A stretch of DNA of 64,000 nt from Fragum whitleyi. Lineage: Eukaryota; Mollusca; Bivalvia; Cardiida; Cardiidae. The stretch spans positions 33,589,350 to 33,653,349 of the forward strand of contig OX411558.1 of assembly GCA_948146395.1 (NCBI GenBank). The letters run 5' to 3'. Below, one piece after another: positions 1-10,729 of the stretch (within the stretch, counting starts at the first letter, position 1; each line of letters begins with the position of its first letter). The notes beneath the pieces are model-generated. The model had not been told where the DNA came from. It saw nothing but the letters and a program-made list of their open reading frames with translations, and did not search any database. The translations under genes and the position numbers were made by a program.

Positions 1-139
1 TAAACCCGGCCGGCATTTGAATTATTTTTCTGGCATTCTGTATACTTTTCACCAACTTGTTTAGTTTTTAAAAAAATAATCCGTTTGCAGAGTAATCGAT
101 TTTCAATTAGAATTCAATAATTAAATTGAATATATTTTA

Positions 140-2080
140 GGCCTTGATGGAAACACTGAAAACAAGGAAAAAGACACAAGATTTAAAAATAAGAAATTTT
201 TCAGTCTGATAAAAAAAGCAGCAGGAGTAGCTCCCCTTCTCGATAAAAATTTCAGGTACCATCAAATCGGACAAAACAGAAAAGGCGGATATTCTAAATC
301 GACAGTTTCAATCAGTCTTTACTCCAATGACACCAATTTCTCTGGCTCAGTCCTGCCTTTCATCCATAAGACAAAATATATTTCCCTCCTCTTTCAGCAA
401 ATATCCAGTCATGCCAGACATTACCATCTGTACTGGTGGAGTACAAAAACTAATATCCAACCTGAAACCAGACAAAGCAGCAGGACCTGACAACATCAAG
501 CCTTTAGTACAAAAAAAACTTATGTTATCAAATTTCGCCCATCTTGCAAATTCTCTTTCAGAAATCCCTAGATATAGGCACCCTCCCCCAGGCATGGACA
601 ACGTGAATCCACTCTTTAAGAAAGGAAACAAAGAAAATCCTGCAAATTACAGACCTATATCCTTAACATGTATATTGTGTAAAGTTCTTGAACATATTGT
701 AGCATCAAATCTAACTAAACATTTTGACAAAACTCATATTCTTTATTACTTACAGCATGGCTTCAGAGAACGGCGCCCATGTGAAACCCAGCTTCTGCAA
801 CTGACCGATCGTCTTGCCAGAAACCGTACTGAAGGAAAACAAACTGATCTAGTTTGGCTTTTGATAAAGTTAGCCACCTTAAACTTTTGTATAAATTGCA
901 GGAACATAGAGTAAACAATGCTACCCTTACGTGGATTAAATCTTTTCTTATAGGAAGAACACAGAAAGTAGTCTTAGAAGGTGGATCATGCTCATCCGAA
1001 GTACCAGTCACGTCAGGAGTACCTCAGGGATTCGTGCTTGGCCCTCTTCTGTTTCTCTTATATTTTAATGATCTTCCTAACACTATCACTTCCCCGGATG
1101 TCCGTTTGTTTGCAGATGACACTGCCGTTTACTTAGCTATAAATAATAAGCAAGACTGTATCACCCTGCAAGAAGATCTAGAAAAGTTAATGCAGTGGGA
1201 GAAAAAATGGGAAATGGAGTTTAACCCCAGCAAATGCATTGTCCTAAATATTACTAAACAGAAGAAAAAGATTTCCTTTGATTACAAGCTGCACGGACAA
1301 GTTCTAGAAACTGTGGACAATGCCAAATACCTCGGAGTTACTATATCTGGAGATCCGTTTCCTGGAATAAGCATATTGACAATATAACAACTAATGCAAA
1401 TAAAACTTTTGGTTTTCTCCGCAGAAACATCCATACCAAAAATAAGAAGATCAGAGAAACAAAACTATGGTTAGACCCCAGGTAGAATACGCAGCAACTG
1501 ATTGGAGGCCCTTCACAACATCCTATATCAACAAAGTAGAAAAAGTACAACGTAGAACAGCAAGATGGGTTCAGAATATTTTTTCTTATTATGACAGTGT
1601 CACCTGCATGCTTGGCTGGCAAACTCTCCAATAGAGACGAGACATCACAAGAGTCACCATGTTCTATAAAAATGTTAATAGTTTTGTTGCAGTACCCATA
1701 TCAACTTATCTTGAAAGACCAGTTAGGATCACCAGATGGCATATGCACACAGAATCCTTTAGACAGATCCACACAAATGCTCCTTACTTTAAATATTCTT
1801 TTTTTCCTTACACAGTGATACTTTGGAACAGCCTACCAGAAACAATCGTATAGCAACCTGACATTGCAGCATTCAAGAAGAGTCTAGATTCTTTTCAGAT
1901 AGTGAGCCGTCCCTGAATGACCAAAATTGTTTTATCAGATCTTTTAATCTAAAACTCACAATACTTTTAAATTTTTGCACCCTAACAAATGACTTACAGT
2001 TTTTATTCCAGCACACGGACGCGCACCTGCCAGTAATACCCTAAAGGGGAGTTAGGCAATATATATAGATAGATAGATAG
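140..2080 (+). mobile_element. Decayed non-LTR retrotransposon (CR1/Jockey-type LINE), 3' part
   Basis: Remnant of a reverse transcriptase ORF read in at least three frames. Upstream conceptual translation (about 140-330) has the KTEKADILNRQFQSVFT-type linker seen before the RT domain. Positions 327-890 carry PDKAAGPDNI and NYRPISLTCILCKVLEHI. After a frameshift near 860-890, the segment to about 1384 carries SGVPQGFVLGPLLFLLYFNDL and the catalytic FADD at 1109-1120. A further shifted piece ends with WNSLPETIV followed by a stop at 1851-1853. The 3' end is a short (TAGA)n tail at about 2062-2080, typical of this superfamily. SGVPQGF replaces the usual SGVPQGS. Broken frames and the absence of an endonuclease mean it is dead. 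Exact clade within CR1/L2/Jockey is not certain. Confidence 0.85.
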
Positions 2081-2800
2081 AATTGAGTCACTACCGTACC
2101 ATTAGCAGCTTCCTATTTCGTAAATTGGTCATAGAGAACGCATCTGGTATCCGTTTTGGACGACGTCTTCGTACTGCGGCCGTCTGTATAGGCCTTATAC
2201 TGTTCACTGATGAGCGAACCCGGATAATCGCGAAGAAAAATTAAGTTATAAGCTTCCAAACTCTATGTGAAATATTTGTGGTTCGGTGAATTGATGCCTT
2301 GGTCTTTAGGCTATAAGGTCAACCCGTAACTATGCCTCGACTGAAATAGGGATGCCATTCTTTGAAGCTGCATTCGGCTTCTCTTCAGATCTTGACCCAA
2401 AAACAATTCTCGTGTAATGGATTCGTCTTTAACACGAGGAAAGATATTTTAATGTGCGGTATGTTTTTATTTAAAAAATCCCTTTCTATATGGTTGAGAC
2501 GATTTTTATAGACGTCAGTGTAAGTTTTCAAAGAGTTGACCATGAACACTGAAATTGTATATTTTCCCTATCAGCACGGCTAATTTAATATGAATAAAAT
2601 AGGCAATGTTTTTATTGGGGATATGGTGCACACTTTTTTAAGCAAATCTTAGTTCTGAGTAACTCACACCGTTTAATATCAGTAGAATTTCAAATTATTA
2701 TGGTGAAGAGATTAATACGGGCATTTCAAAGGTTTTGAGATAAAGGGTCAATAATTTGAAACGGTCAGCGCGCGTTGGACAGTATTTTGATAAGGTAAAC
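2081..2800. other. Intergenic sequence, no feature recognised
   Basis: Between the dead LINE and the candidate promoter. No long ORF, RNA gene or clear repeat was recognised. GC content rises toward 2750, where CpG-containing motifs begin. Upstream regulatory sequence of beta-catenin is possible but not shown. Confidence 0.3.
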
Positions 2801-2809
2801 AATCATGTG

Positions 2810-2900
2810 TTCCTCCAATCAAATGACGAGAAGGGTTAAAACAGGTGCGAGCAAATTACGCATGCGCGTTCGGTAATTGACAGAATTCGCCATCTTGGGA
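2810..2900 (+). promoter_or_regulatory. Candidate promoter (CCAAT, NRF1-like and YY1-like sites)
   Basis: A CCAAT box (CCAATCA, 2815-2821) is followed by an NRF1-like palindrome (CGCATGCGCG around 2859-2868) and a YY1-type CGCCATCTTG at 2888-2897. This spacing, with YY1 near the start site and NRF1/CCAAT upstream, is usual for TATA-less housekeeping promoters. A strong splice donor lies 127 bases downstream at 3024. It would serve the beta-catenin gene, whose first coding exon starts 11 kb downstream and whose vertebrate homologues also have a non-coding exon 1. Assignment is inferred from motifs only. Confidence 0.5.
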
Positions 2901-3023
2901 GTTTGAAATTTCCACGAGAAGAGCTTTTCGACTACAGTTTGTGTATTTAAATCTGAGCCGTTTTCGATTTTTTGAGACTCTACATACACACGGGCTTATG
3001 TTGCCCGAAAGCCTCCGCTTTCG
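2890..3023 (+). other. Candidate non-coding exon 1 of beta-catenin
   Basis: Runs from the YY1-like site to a near-consensus donor (CTTTCG|GTAAGTATC, GT at 3024-3025). There is no plausible coding frame. If used, it would splice to the acceptor at 13998-13999 and add to the 26-base 5' UTR seen before the ATG. The 5' boundary is a guess. A start within 2885-2930 is most likely if YY1 overlaps the start site as usual. Confidence 0.4.
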
Positions 3024-3492
3024 GTAAGTATCAGACTTAAGAATAACCACGAAGGAGGGAGTTCATCGATAAAACCTGACCCCTTTGTTCGTAATCGTAG
3101 ATCATTCCGACGGACAGGCGGAGTTTTTTCATCAGAATTGCTAATATACAACGAAATTTTCTATCATACAGGAGAACGCTAATACGAAAATTTAAACTGT
3201 TGTTATTATTATATTATTGTTTTACCGCCATGATGGCGAGCATTACATTCACAAAGTACAAACATAGAAAGAACATGAAAAGTGACAAACAAGACAAACA
3301 TACATTGTAGAGAGAGAAATAAAATTTAAATTACATATACAGGTCTCTCTTTGCTATGATATTGGTCTAATAAGCGATAAAAAAAGAAAAGTTAAATCTC
3401 TTTCCATGAAATTCAGGTTCATGTAAAGTGTTTGAGACCCAAATTTAAGGGCATTCATTTGCCAAGAAAAAGCAGTATGTCCAGGAATATTA

Positions 3493-3706
3493 CTGGTTGC
3501 AGACCAATTCTCGCCAAGTACCAGTTCTCCCCACCACCCCTTTTTCTCGGTGAAGACGGAAAGGAAACCCTTCTAAATTACAAGTTATGTTGACAAGAAC
3601 TTCTTTTAATCAGAAAATAATTTATTGTGAATGAATATTGTGTCTTCACTGTGAAAATGTGCAGTTGGCGAGAACTGGTACTTGGCGAGAATTGGTCTCT
3701 AACCAG
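3493..3706. mobile_element. Nested TA-flanked MITE (Tc1/mariner- or pogo-like)
   Basis: A 214 bp insertion inside palindromic element copy 1. Both ends are CTGGTT followed by AGACCAATTCTCGCCAAG-type inverted repeats of about 37 bp that match at all but a few positions. It is flanked by TA on both sides (3491-3492 and 3707-3708). The corresponding place in copy 2 is uninterrupted, which confirms an insertion. No ORF. Confidence 0.85.
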
Positions 3707-3973
3707 TATACATCAAAATGAAGCTATTAATGAGCACAAGCAGTTGAAAAACATAAGACTGTTGTAACTAAAGCGGTATAGCCAAAACATTGTGGAAAAG
3801 GGTCATTTTGTACAGAACAAGCAACTGCATGACTGTTGGATATATTTGGCTCATATCTTAACAAAGTCTAGCCTAAAGTACCATCCAGGTAGTGCTACAA
3901 CCATTGGTATAAAACTCGGTCCCAAAACGTAGTTATGCAAGCAATTTATTTTGACTTATTTTACAAACACATA

Positions 3974-4052
3974 TCGAGGGTTCGGTGCAAGACTGTAGTA
4001 AGTGTATATACAATGTATAAACACTTACTACAGTCTTGCACTGAACCCTCGA
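3974..4052. repeat. 79 bp near-perfect hairpin inserted in the palindromic element
   Basis: Arms of 32 bases (TCGAGGGTTCGGTGCAAGAC... and its complement) differ at one position and are separated by an AT-rich loop of about 15 bases. The related palindromic element at 40.8-41.8 kb lacks it, so it is a separate insertion or expansion. No protein coding. It could be a very short MITE. If transcribed it would fold like a pre-miRNA. Confidence 0.75.
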
Positions 4053-4742
4053 ATTATGTCATATATGTCATTCTAATTTTGAAAACGTGTAGATCTTTTT
4101 AGGGTATGGTGTGTTATCACAACATAAATAGACATTAATTATTATATACCTGTAAGATTGTTTAGCAATATATCAATTTCTATTTCACAGAATGATTAAT
4201 ATATAGTAATATTGTAGATCATTGAATTTAAAAAAACTATAATTTGAAATAAATCGCAGAAAATATTACGCAATATTATGGTGTGATGTTGCACCATACC
4301 TTGCATCTATTTTGAAAACAGACCAAACCGGTTTGACATGTATGTTAACAAAATAAATGGAAATTGATTGTTTCAAGAGAGCCTTTTGAGACTGAGTTTT
4401 ATATCTAAGGTTGTAGCACTACCTGGATGGTACTTCAGACTGTACTTTGTTAAAATACGGGGCAATTTTATGCAACCGTCATGCAGTTGCTTGTTCTGTA
4501 CAAAATGACCCTTTTCCACAATGTTTTGGCCATACCGCTATAGCTATGGCGATCTTATGATGCCTAACTGCTTGTGCTCATGAATAGCTCCATTTTGATA
4601 TATACTATACCTGGACATAGTATTACTGCTTTTTCCTGGCTAATGAAGTGCCCTAAATATTGGGTCTCAAACACTTTACATGAACCTTAATTAATTAAAT
4701 ATTCTCACAAATCTATTTACATCACAGGGCATTTTTAGTGTT

Positions 4743-5273
4743 TTGTATAAGAGTTTAATTCTAAGAGTTTATTTAATTCGATCTATTTTGGACTATGGAG
4801 GAAGTGTGTACTACCCGACCAGTAAAAAGAACATCCAATTGATTGAAAACATACAAAGACGTGGGAAGAAAATATTACCTGAATTGAGAGAAGTACCATA
4901 TAGTGAAAGACTTGAAAGATTGAATCTACCAACAATGCATTACAGACGAAAAAGATATGACTTAATTCAACTTTACAAAATGGTGCATGGTTTTGAAGAC
5001 ATGAAGCCTGATAAATTCTTTGAGTTCATTGACAACTGTACAAGAGGCCATATCTATAGAATCACGAAACCCAGGTGTGAAAAATCGCCTAGAATGAATA
5101 GTTTTCCAATACTTTGCATCAGTTTGTGGAACTCTCTTAGTGAGGACATTGTCTGTAGTGAAACAGTGTTGCAATTTAAATCTAGACTTGACTCATGTTA
5201 CCTAGCAGATTCAATCTGTCAGGTATTTACTATTAATCCAAGATGTGACAAACCGGAACCGGAAGGTATTTAA
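4743..5273 (+). mobile_element. LINE reverse transcriptase C-terminal fragment
   Basis: An open frame whose translation matches the region after the RT domain of CR1/Jockey-type elements: RSILDYGGSVYYPTSKKNIQ, then LIENIQRRGKKI, and near the end LWNSLSEDIV followed by FKSRLD. The RT catalytic region is missing. The fragment starts just after the palindromic element (ends 4686), so that element may have landed in the LINE, but no matching upstream RT sequence was recognised before 3416. It is a different copy and probably a different family from the one at 140-2080. Confidence 0.8.
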
Positions 5274-5279
5274 AGTACA

Positions 5280-5835
5280 GAAAAAGACTAGAAGGAGTAA
5301 ACAAGCTTCAAAAGAGGCTTACAAGACCGTAAGAAACAAGGAACAAAGGAACAAACTATGTATTACATGTATATATAATAACAAGGGATGCAACTGACAA
5401 ATTCAGAAAAATCTACCTGTCCCAACAAAAACACACATTACTTCGTTAATTCTTAAGATAGCTACATGAGATCTTCTTTGACTAACTCCTTATATATGTA
5501 TCTAGCGAAAAACAAAGTGGTTTTTCAACAATATGTTTGGGGATTCTCGCTAGAGAAGCTGGTTTTGCGACATTTGGGTCGAAATTGCTTGGTCCAACAC
5601 GGGTTCGTCTAGGGCGCTTGTAAGACTAAATATGGTATTTGGTACCAGATACCGGGCAAAATATTTATCGAACCCATAAAATAGATTATTATCTTTCACA
5701 AACCTCCGTCTTTTAACGTAAACACAGAGAATACAGCTTCAAATCGTTCGAAGTTTTGTCGATTCACTTGATTTTAAATTTAAAAAGGATTCATCCATCA
5801 TCATCGTCACATGATCCACAAAATAATTCATTTAG
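5280..5835. other. Non-coding sequence, nothing recognised
   Basis: Contains the presumed 3' flank of the LINE fragment and AT-rich sequence. No gene or clear repeat boundary seen. Confidence 0.3.
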
Positions 5836-5842
5836 ACCAATG

Positions 5843-5933
5843 AATTTCATTGGACCACAAGGCGCAGTTCTACGAAAAGGGCCGACTTTTGCCGTTAGCT
5901 GTTATTCAGGTGCGCAATGGGGTCCAATGAAAT
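5843..5933. repeat. Small inverted repeat (possible MITE)
   Basis: Arms centred on TTTCATTGGACC (5845-5856) and GGTCCAATGAAA (5921-5932) extend to about 24 bases with a few mismatches. It would form a hairpin with a loop of about 40 bases. Too short for a family call. Confidence 0.4.
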
Positions 5934-5989
5934 CGCTGAATGTGTCCCGAGGGACGCACATTTGTAAAATGATTGTGTCCTGTCAAAAA

Positions 5990-6387
5990 ACAATGCGTAT
6001 AGGATGGGGAGGCAGAGCTAGATTAGTCCCTGATTTGGTCAGAATGATTGTCTTGATGAAATCTCAAACGAGTTTAAAATTGGGTCAACTGGGTCAAAAA
6101 CTAGGTCACAGGTCAAATCTTAGAAAAACCTCATATGCACTATAGAGGCCGCATTTTTTGCCTGATTAACCTGAAATTTGATCAGAATGATTGAATTATT
6201 GCAATTTTGGATTAGTTAAAAATTGGGTCAACTTGGGTCAAAAACTAGATGATGGTGTCAAATCATAGGTAAACCTTGTAAGTCCACCTGAAAATTGTAA
6301 AAAAAGGAATCTCTTGTTGTATTGAAGTAACAGCATGGTTAAGCTGAGTGACATTCATTCATCATTCTTTTTCTAAACATACTTTTT
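5990..6387 (+). repeat. Partial copy of the tandem unit seen at 36.5-37.4 kb
   Basis: Blocks such as GGTCAGAATGATTGTCTTGA, then GGGTCAACTGGGTCAAAAAC and AGGTCA...CAAATCTTAG, occur here about one and a half times. They match the roughly 140 bp units of the element at 36486-37440. It lies directly upstream of an AGCTCACCTGAGC terminus. Confidence 0.6.
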
Positions 6388-6829
6388 AGCTCACCTGAGC
6401 ACAAAGTGCTCAAGGTGAGCTATTGTGATCGTAGAATGTCTGTCGTGCGATGTCCGTCGTCCACAATTTCTTTAAACATCTTCTCCTAAACCAGTGGGCC
6501 AATCTTGATCAAACTTGGCAGGGATGTTCCTTGGGTCAAGCTCTACCAAAGTTGTTCAAATAAATGAAATCCACCCTTAACTTTCCCTTTACCCATAACA
6601 AAAAGGGTGAAAATATGAAAATCTTTAAAAATCTTCTTCTCTGAAACCAGCTTCCATATTTGGTATGTAGCATCATCTAGTGGATCTCTACCAAGTTTGT
6701 TCATATCAAGACCCTAGGATCATATTTGGGCTTTGCACGGGCACAACCCTTTTTACATAGAATCAAAAAGCGAAAATCTTTTAAAAATCTTCTTTAATCA
6801 AAACCAGAGGGCACACTGCTTTCATTTTT
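6388..6829 (+). mobile_element. AGCTCACCTGAGC-type tandem-repeat MITE, truncated
   Basis: Starts with AGCTCACCTGAGCACAAAGT, followed by the GTCCGTCGTCCACAATTTC block and the AAACTTGGCAGGGATGTTCC block also seen at 33050 onward. It contains the first internal units (ACCAGCTTCCATATTTGGTA, CTACCAAGTTTGTTCATATC). It stops where the next element begins (about 6830), so the right terminus is missing. No coding sequence. Confidence 0.75.
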
Positions 6830-7755
6830 AATATACGCCGCCGGAGGCGGGCGTATATTGGCGTCATCTTCTCCGTCTGTCCGTCCGTCCATCTGTCCGT
6901 ACGTCCGTCCACTTTTCTTGTCAATGCAACTCCTCCTAAACTTCTGGCTGGATCTTCTTGAAACTTGGTCAATATTATCACCTCCATTGGTAGATGTGCA
7001 TGAAGGAAGGCTTTTACGGTTCGTTGATTTTTGCTTGAGTTATGCCCCTTGATAAATTAGGCTCTGGGTCCACTTTTCTTGTCAACGAAACTCCTCCTAA
7101 GTTTCTTGCTGGATCTTCTTGAAACTTGGTCAATGTAATCACCTCAATTGGTAGATGTGCATGAAGGAAGGATATTACGGTTCGTTGATTTTTCTTGAGT
7201 TATGCCCCTTGATAATTTAGTCTCTGGGTCCACTTTTCTTGTCAATGCAACTCCTCCTAAGTTTCTGGCTGGATCTTCTTGAAACTTGGTGGATGTTATC
7301 ACAACAATTGGTAGATGTGCATGAAGGAATGATTGTATTGTTCATTGATTTTTGCCTGAGTTATGCCCCTTAAAAACTTAGTCTCTGGGGCTTATTGCCT
7401 CAGTTATGCCCCCTTAAAATTTAGTCTCTGGGGCTTATTGAAATTGCAGCCATGTAAATGCAACTCTTCCTAAGTTTCTGGCTGGATCTAAATGGATCTT
7501 GGTGGATGTTATAACCAAAATTGGTAGATGAGCATGAAGTAAGGATTTTATGGTTCATTAATTTTACCCTAAATTATGCCCCCTTAAAACTTAGTATCTA
7601 GGGCTTATTGAAATGCAGCCTTTTGAACACAACTCCTCCTTACTTTTTGTCTATATTTAAATGAAACTTGGTCATTTTCAATTTGGTTCTTTCAAAATAA
7701 GTAGTGTCTACAATTATTTTCGTGAAACAGCAGCAAAGTGGCGGCGTATTTTGTG
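6830..7755 (+). mobile_element. Tandem-repeat MITE with ATACGCCGCC ends
   Basis: The left end has ATACGCCGCC and the right end (7738-7752) its inverted form GGCGGCGTATTT. A GTCCGTCCGTCC-rich stretch follows the left end. The interior is about five tandem units of roughly 160 bp, for example TCCACTTTTCTTGTCAA at about 6908, 7069 and 7229, each followed by TGGTAGATGTGCATGAAGGA and GAGTTATGCCCC. Later units are more diverged. No protein coding. The layout parallels the elements at 10730 and 33050, but the sequence differs. Confidence 0.75.
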
Positions 7756-7759
7756 ACGA

Positions 7760-8935
7760 TGGCACTCTGCTTGAACCTATGTCTTAAGAAAAAAGTTAAA
7801 AATCGTTAATGCTTAGGAAGGGCGCTATTATTAGAGGAAATATGGTTTTTCAGTCAGCGAAACGAAATAATGATCAATAATAGAGGAGTATATATTTAAA
7901 AAAGAGGATTTTAAGGTGACAAAATGAGCTGTTCAAATTTTTCATTTAAATACTATGTGTCATAAATCTGCCAGTATTGGGATGACAGGCTGTAGTTGTG
8001 GTATACACTAGACCACCTTAGCCTGTATATTATAGATGAGTAGTTTACCGGTTTTGTGAGCCAGCTGTCCATTGTAGTAAATTCCCACATGCCAGTCGGT
8101 TTATTTGTTTGCACTTGACAGTCAGGGATTGTATCAAACTGTCTTAAATTGAATAGATCTATTTCAGGGGTTATGCAAGCATAGTTGTTATTTAAACTTG
8201 AGGATTTTCAGCTAATTAAGCTTCTGTTGAGGACCTTAATAATTTGGATATTTTGGCAAAAGTCATGAGTGTTTTTTAAAATAACTGTGTAGTTTTTGAG
8301 AAGTGGACTCGACTTGAGACATAGTATTCTGTTTCACTGACACAAAACATCAAAAGGGAGTGTTTACTTAATAGTGTTTTACTAGATTTTATGGATGTAG
8401 GCTGGATTTAAGTCATTGGAAAAGTATTTCAAATCAGCTTTAGAGTATCTAAGCTTAAATATCTCATGTATCAAAAATTGCACATTGATTTCAATATTGT
8501 TATATAATTTGGATATAAGTGTTCTTATAATTCAGTGTTCGACATTACTTAAAAGTTTTATGGGTAAAAATAAGTCGCCATGATGTGATTCATAATGTGA
8601 AACTATGGTAAAATAACAAGGAGGATGAATAATTTCCAGGCTAAGACACTTATTGTCCATATCTAGGTATTTGTTGAGGTAAAAGTTTTATTCTTGTTCT
8701 TGTTGGAAAATACTTTTTATACCCCTTCAAAAGATATGACATATTACCAGTATGTGATAACAAGTGGCACTAGAGCTACAGCAGGCGGACAACATCCACT
8801 TCTTTGTCTGTAGTACTAAGTCTAAATGATGGTTGTAATATTCCCAGGGTTTTAACTTTTAGGGATGCGGGTTTAGAGAATCTGAGGCCCTTATATAAGT
8901 AGCCACTGGACACGCAAAACTATCCGATGCGAGTC
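7760..8935. other. Non-coding sequence, nothing recognised
   Basis: AT-rich, probably inside intron 1 of beta-catenin if exon 1 is near 3.0 kb. No ORF above chance length and no clear repeat. Confidence 0.3.
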
Positions 8936-8939
8936 TTAA

Positions 8940-9156
8940 CCCTTTGCTGTATAATCCCTGCTTTTTACGTGCCTGTGATTTTATGATTGAGAAAACATTG
9001 TGAGAAAAGAAGAAATTCTGACAAGCAATTTCTTCTTTTTCCACACTATTTTCTACCCTACAGAATGGTTATTATTCAAATTAAATCAACTTTAAATTTT
9101 CGTCTGCAAAACCTTTGAATTTAGACCGGTCCAAAATTTTGTAAAACAGGAAAGTG
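8940..9156. mobile_element. piggyBac-like MITE, copy 1
   Basis: 217 bp, starting CCCTTTGCTG and ending CAGGAAAGTG, flanked by TTAA on both sides (8936-8939 and 9157-9160). CCCTTT termini with a TTAA target are diagnostic of piggyBac mobilisation. The middle is palindromic (AGAAGAAATT...AATTTCTTCT). A second copy is at 37637-37856. No ORF. Confidence 0.85.
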
Positions 9157-9160
9157 TTAA

Positions 9161-10729
9161 AGACACCTGGGCTTCAGCTTCAGAGAAGAAATGAAGACGT
9201 CAAAAGTCTTCAATTCTTTCTTAAATTTGAGTACTCAAATATTCAATATATATTCAATACTTTGACCTTAACCAAGAAATAGCTACAAATTTATATGAAA
9301 AACAAGTTAATCAGTGCTTAGAAGAAATATTCTATATCTTAACCTTTGTCATGCTGTACCCGGAATATTTCTACTTTGTCAGGAGCTAAAGTCTAGATAA
9401 ACATCAGCCTGCACATATGTGCAGTCTGATATTAGTCTACACCACCTGTTTCTCACCTTCAAACCAGAATTGTCAATAGATTTAGTCTTTCTAAAAAAAA
9501 TGACCTACAGTGCTTTTCTACCCTATGATTTTGATTAAAATTTTTAGCCAAAATTTATTCAGCACTACAAGGGTTAACCAGGGACTCCCTAACATGAAGA
9601 AAGGACCCTTAAAGATCCCAATTATCAGGTTCTCTGGACCCTGTTTTGTTGAAGTCTCTCACAAAAACAAAAGTATAGTGCACAAGAATCATTACTCTAA
9701 CTTGATTTTATCAAGAGGGATTTGGAAAAAAAATGAGGCTAGTCAATGCCTTGGTGTTGTTTGTGCTGGAGTTTCTGTTGGTGTTGGCAAAACAAACTTT
9801 AATGGCCACTCATACCTTTTAGTATTGAAGATAACTTCATAAATTCGGTAGGAGTTTTCACCATTACAAGAGCTTTCCAGGCTATCAAAGGGAATAATTC
9901 TGAAAGTATTTTTGTCAAATATCAAACTCGTTTTCACCTTAAATCTTAGATCTTTTGCAATATCCAGCACCTGCAGCCAAGCAGTAGAACCCATTGGTTA
10001 TGCTGTTGTTCTAGTTAGGTTTGGAAACCTTAGTACCTCCTTTGTCTATTCCTCTTTAAAACTCAAGAGAAATGGGATTTTTATGGTTTCAGTGCAAACT
10101 AATGTAAATATTAGTTTATTTTGATTCATATTAGTATGATTACTACAAAAACTTAGCCTATAGAACTACTGGCGGACACTCAATCCAAATGTTTTGATGT
10201 CCCAGAGAGAGAGAGGCAGTGGTTTAAACTAAATGCAGATGTTACTTAATTCTAGAGCTGGGTGCACGGGGCTGGCTATTTAGTATTTTGTACATAAAGC
10301 TTGGCAACAGTGGAGCTCAATGTGGACCTTCAAGTCACAGGTCAAGTGCAACTACCACTAGGTCACTGAGGCAGTCAATGTAATTATTGGATAGATTGAT
10401 AGTTAGGTGCAAAACAAATTGTTACTGCAGCCTTTATAACTGCCCATAATCATATAGGCAGTTACAACTGTTTTGCGATGAGCAGTCAAGTTCTAAGTCA
10501 GAAATTAAAATATTTTCCCCTGTTTGGGGCCCCTGGTGAAGATTACCTGTAGTATTTGTAAAATGTCTCAGCCAATTGGCACTCCCCATTTATTTAATGA
10601 TGGCAGCCAGGTCAAACATGACAGGTGTCAAACAAACACCCTTTACCTTTATCTAGTATTTTACTGAATTCAAATTTTGATCCAAATTATTGGCAGATTT
10701 TGTAGAAAAAAGTCTTGCTCAAGTTTTTT
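9161..10729. other. Non-coding sequence, probably intron 1
   Basis: AT-rich, no gene recognised. A perfect 16-base palindrome (CTGCACATATGTGCAG, about 9411-9426) is the only small structure noted. The open frame at 9510-9842 has no recognisable motif and is taken as chance. Confidence 0.3.

Larger units (their letters stand above)
3416..4686 (-). mobile_element. Palindromic non-autonomous DNA element, copy 1 (with two nested inserts)
   Basis: Ends are inverted repeats starting GGTTCATGTAAAGTGTTT, and similarity between the arms extends inward for roughly 300 bases. The right end is followed by TTAA (4687-4690). The left flank is TTCA (3412-3415), one base from TTAA. A second copy at 40819-41775 is in the opposite orientation and lacks two inserts present here (3493-3706 and about 3974-4052). 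Subtracting those inserts gives about the same length as copy 2. No coding capacity. A TTAA target would suggest piggyBac mobilisation, but the termini do not start CCC, so the superfamily is left open. Confidence 0.8.

Noticed and set aside
9510..9842. 110-codon frame in the presumed intron 1
   Set aside because: No family motif, and no splice signals that would make it an exon of beta-catenin.
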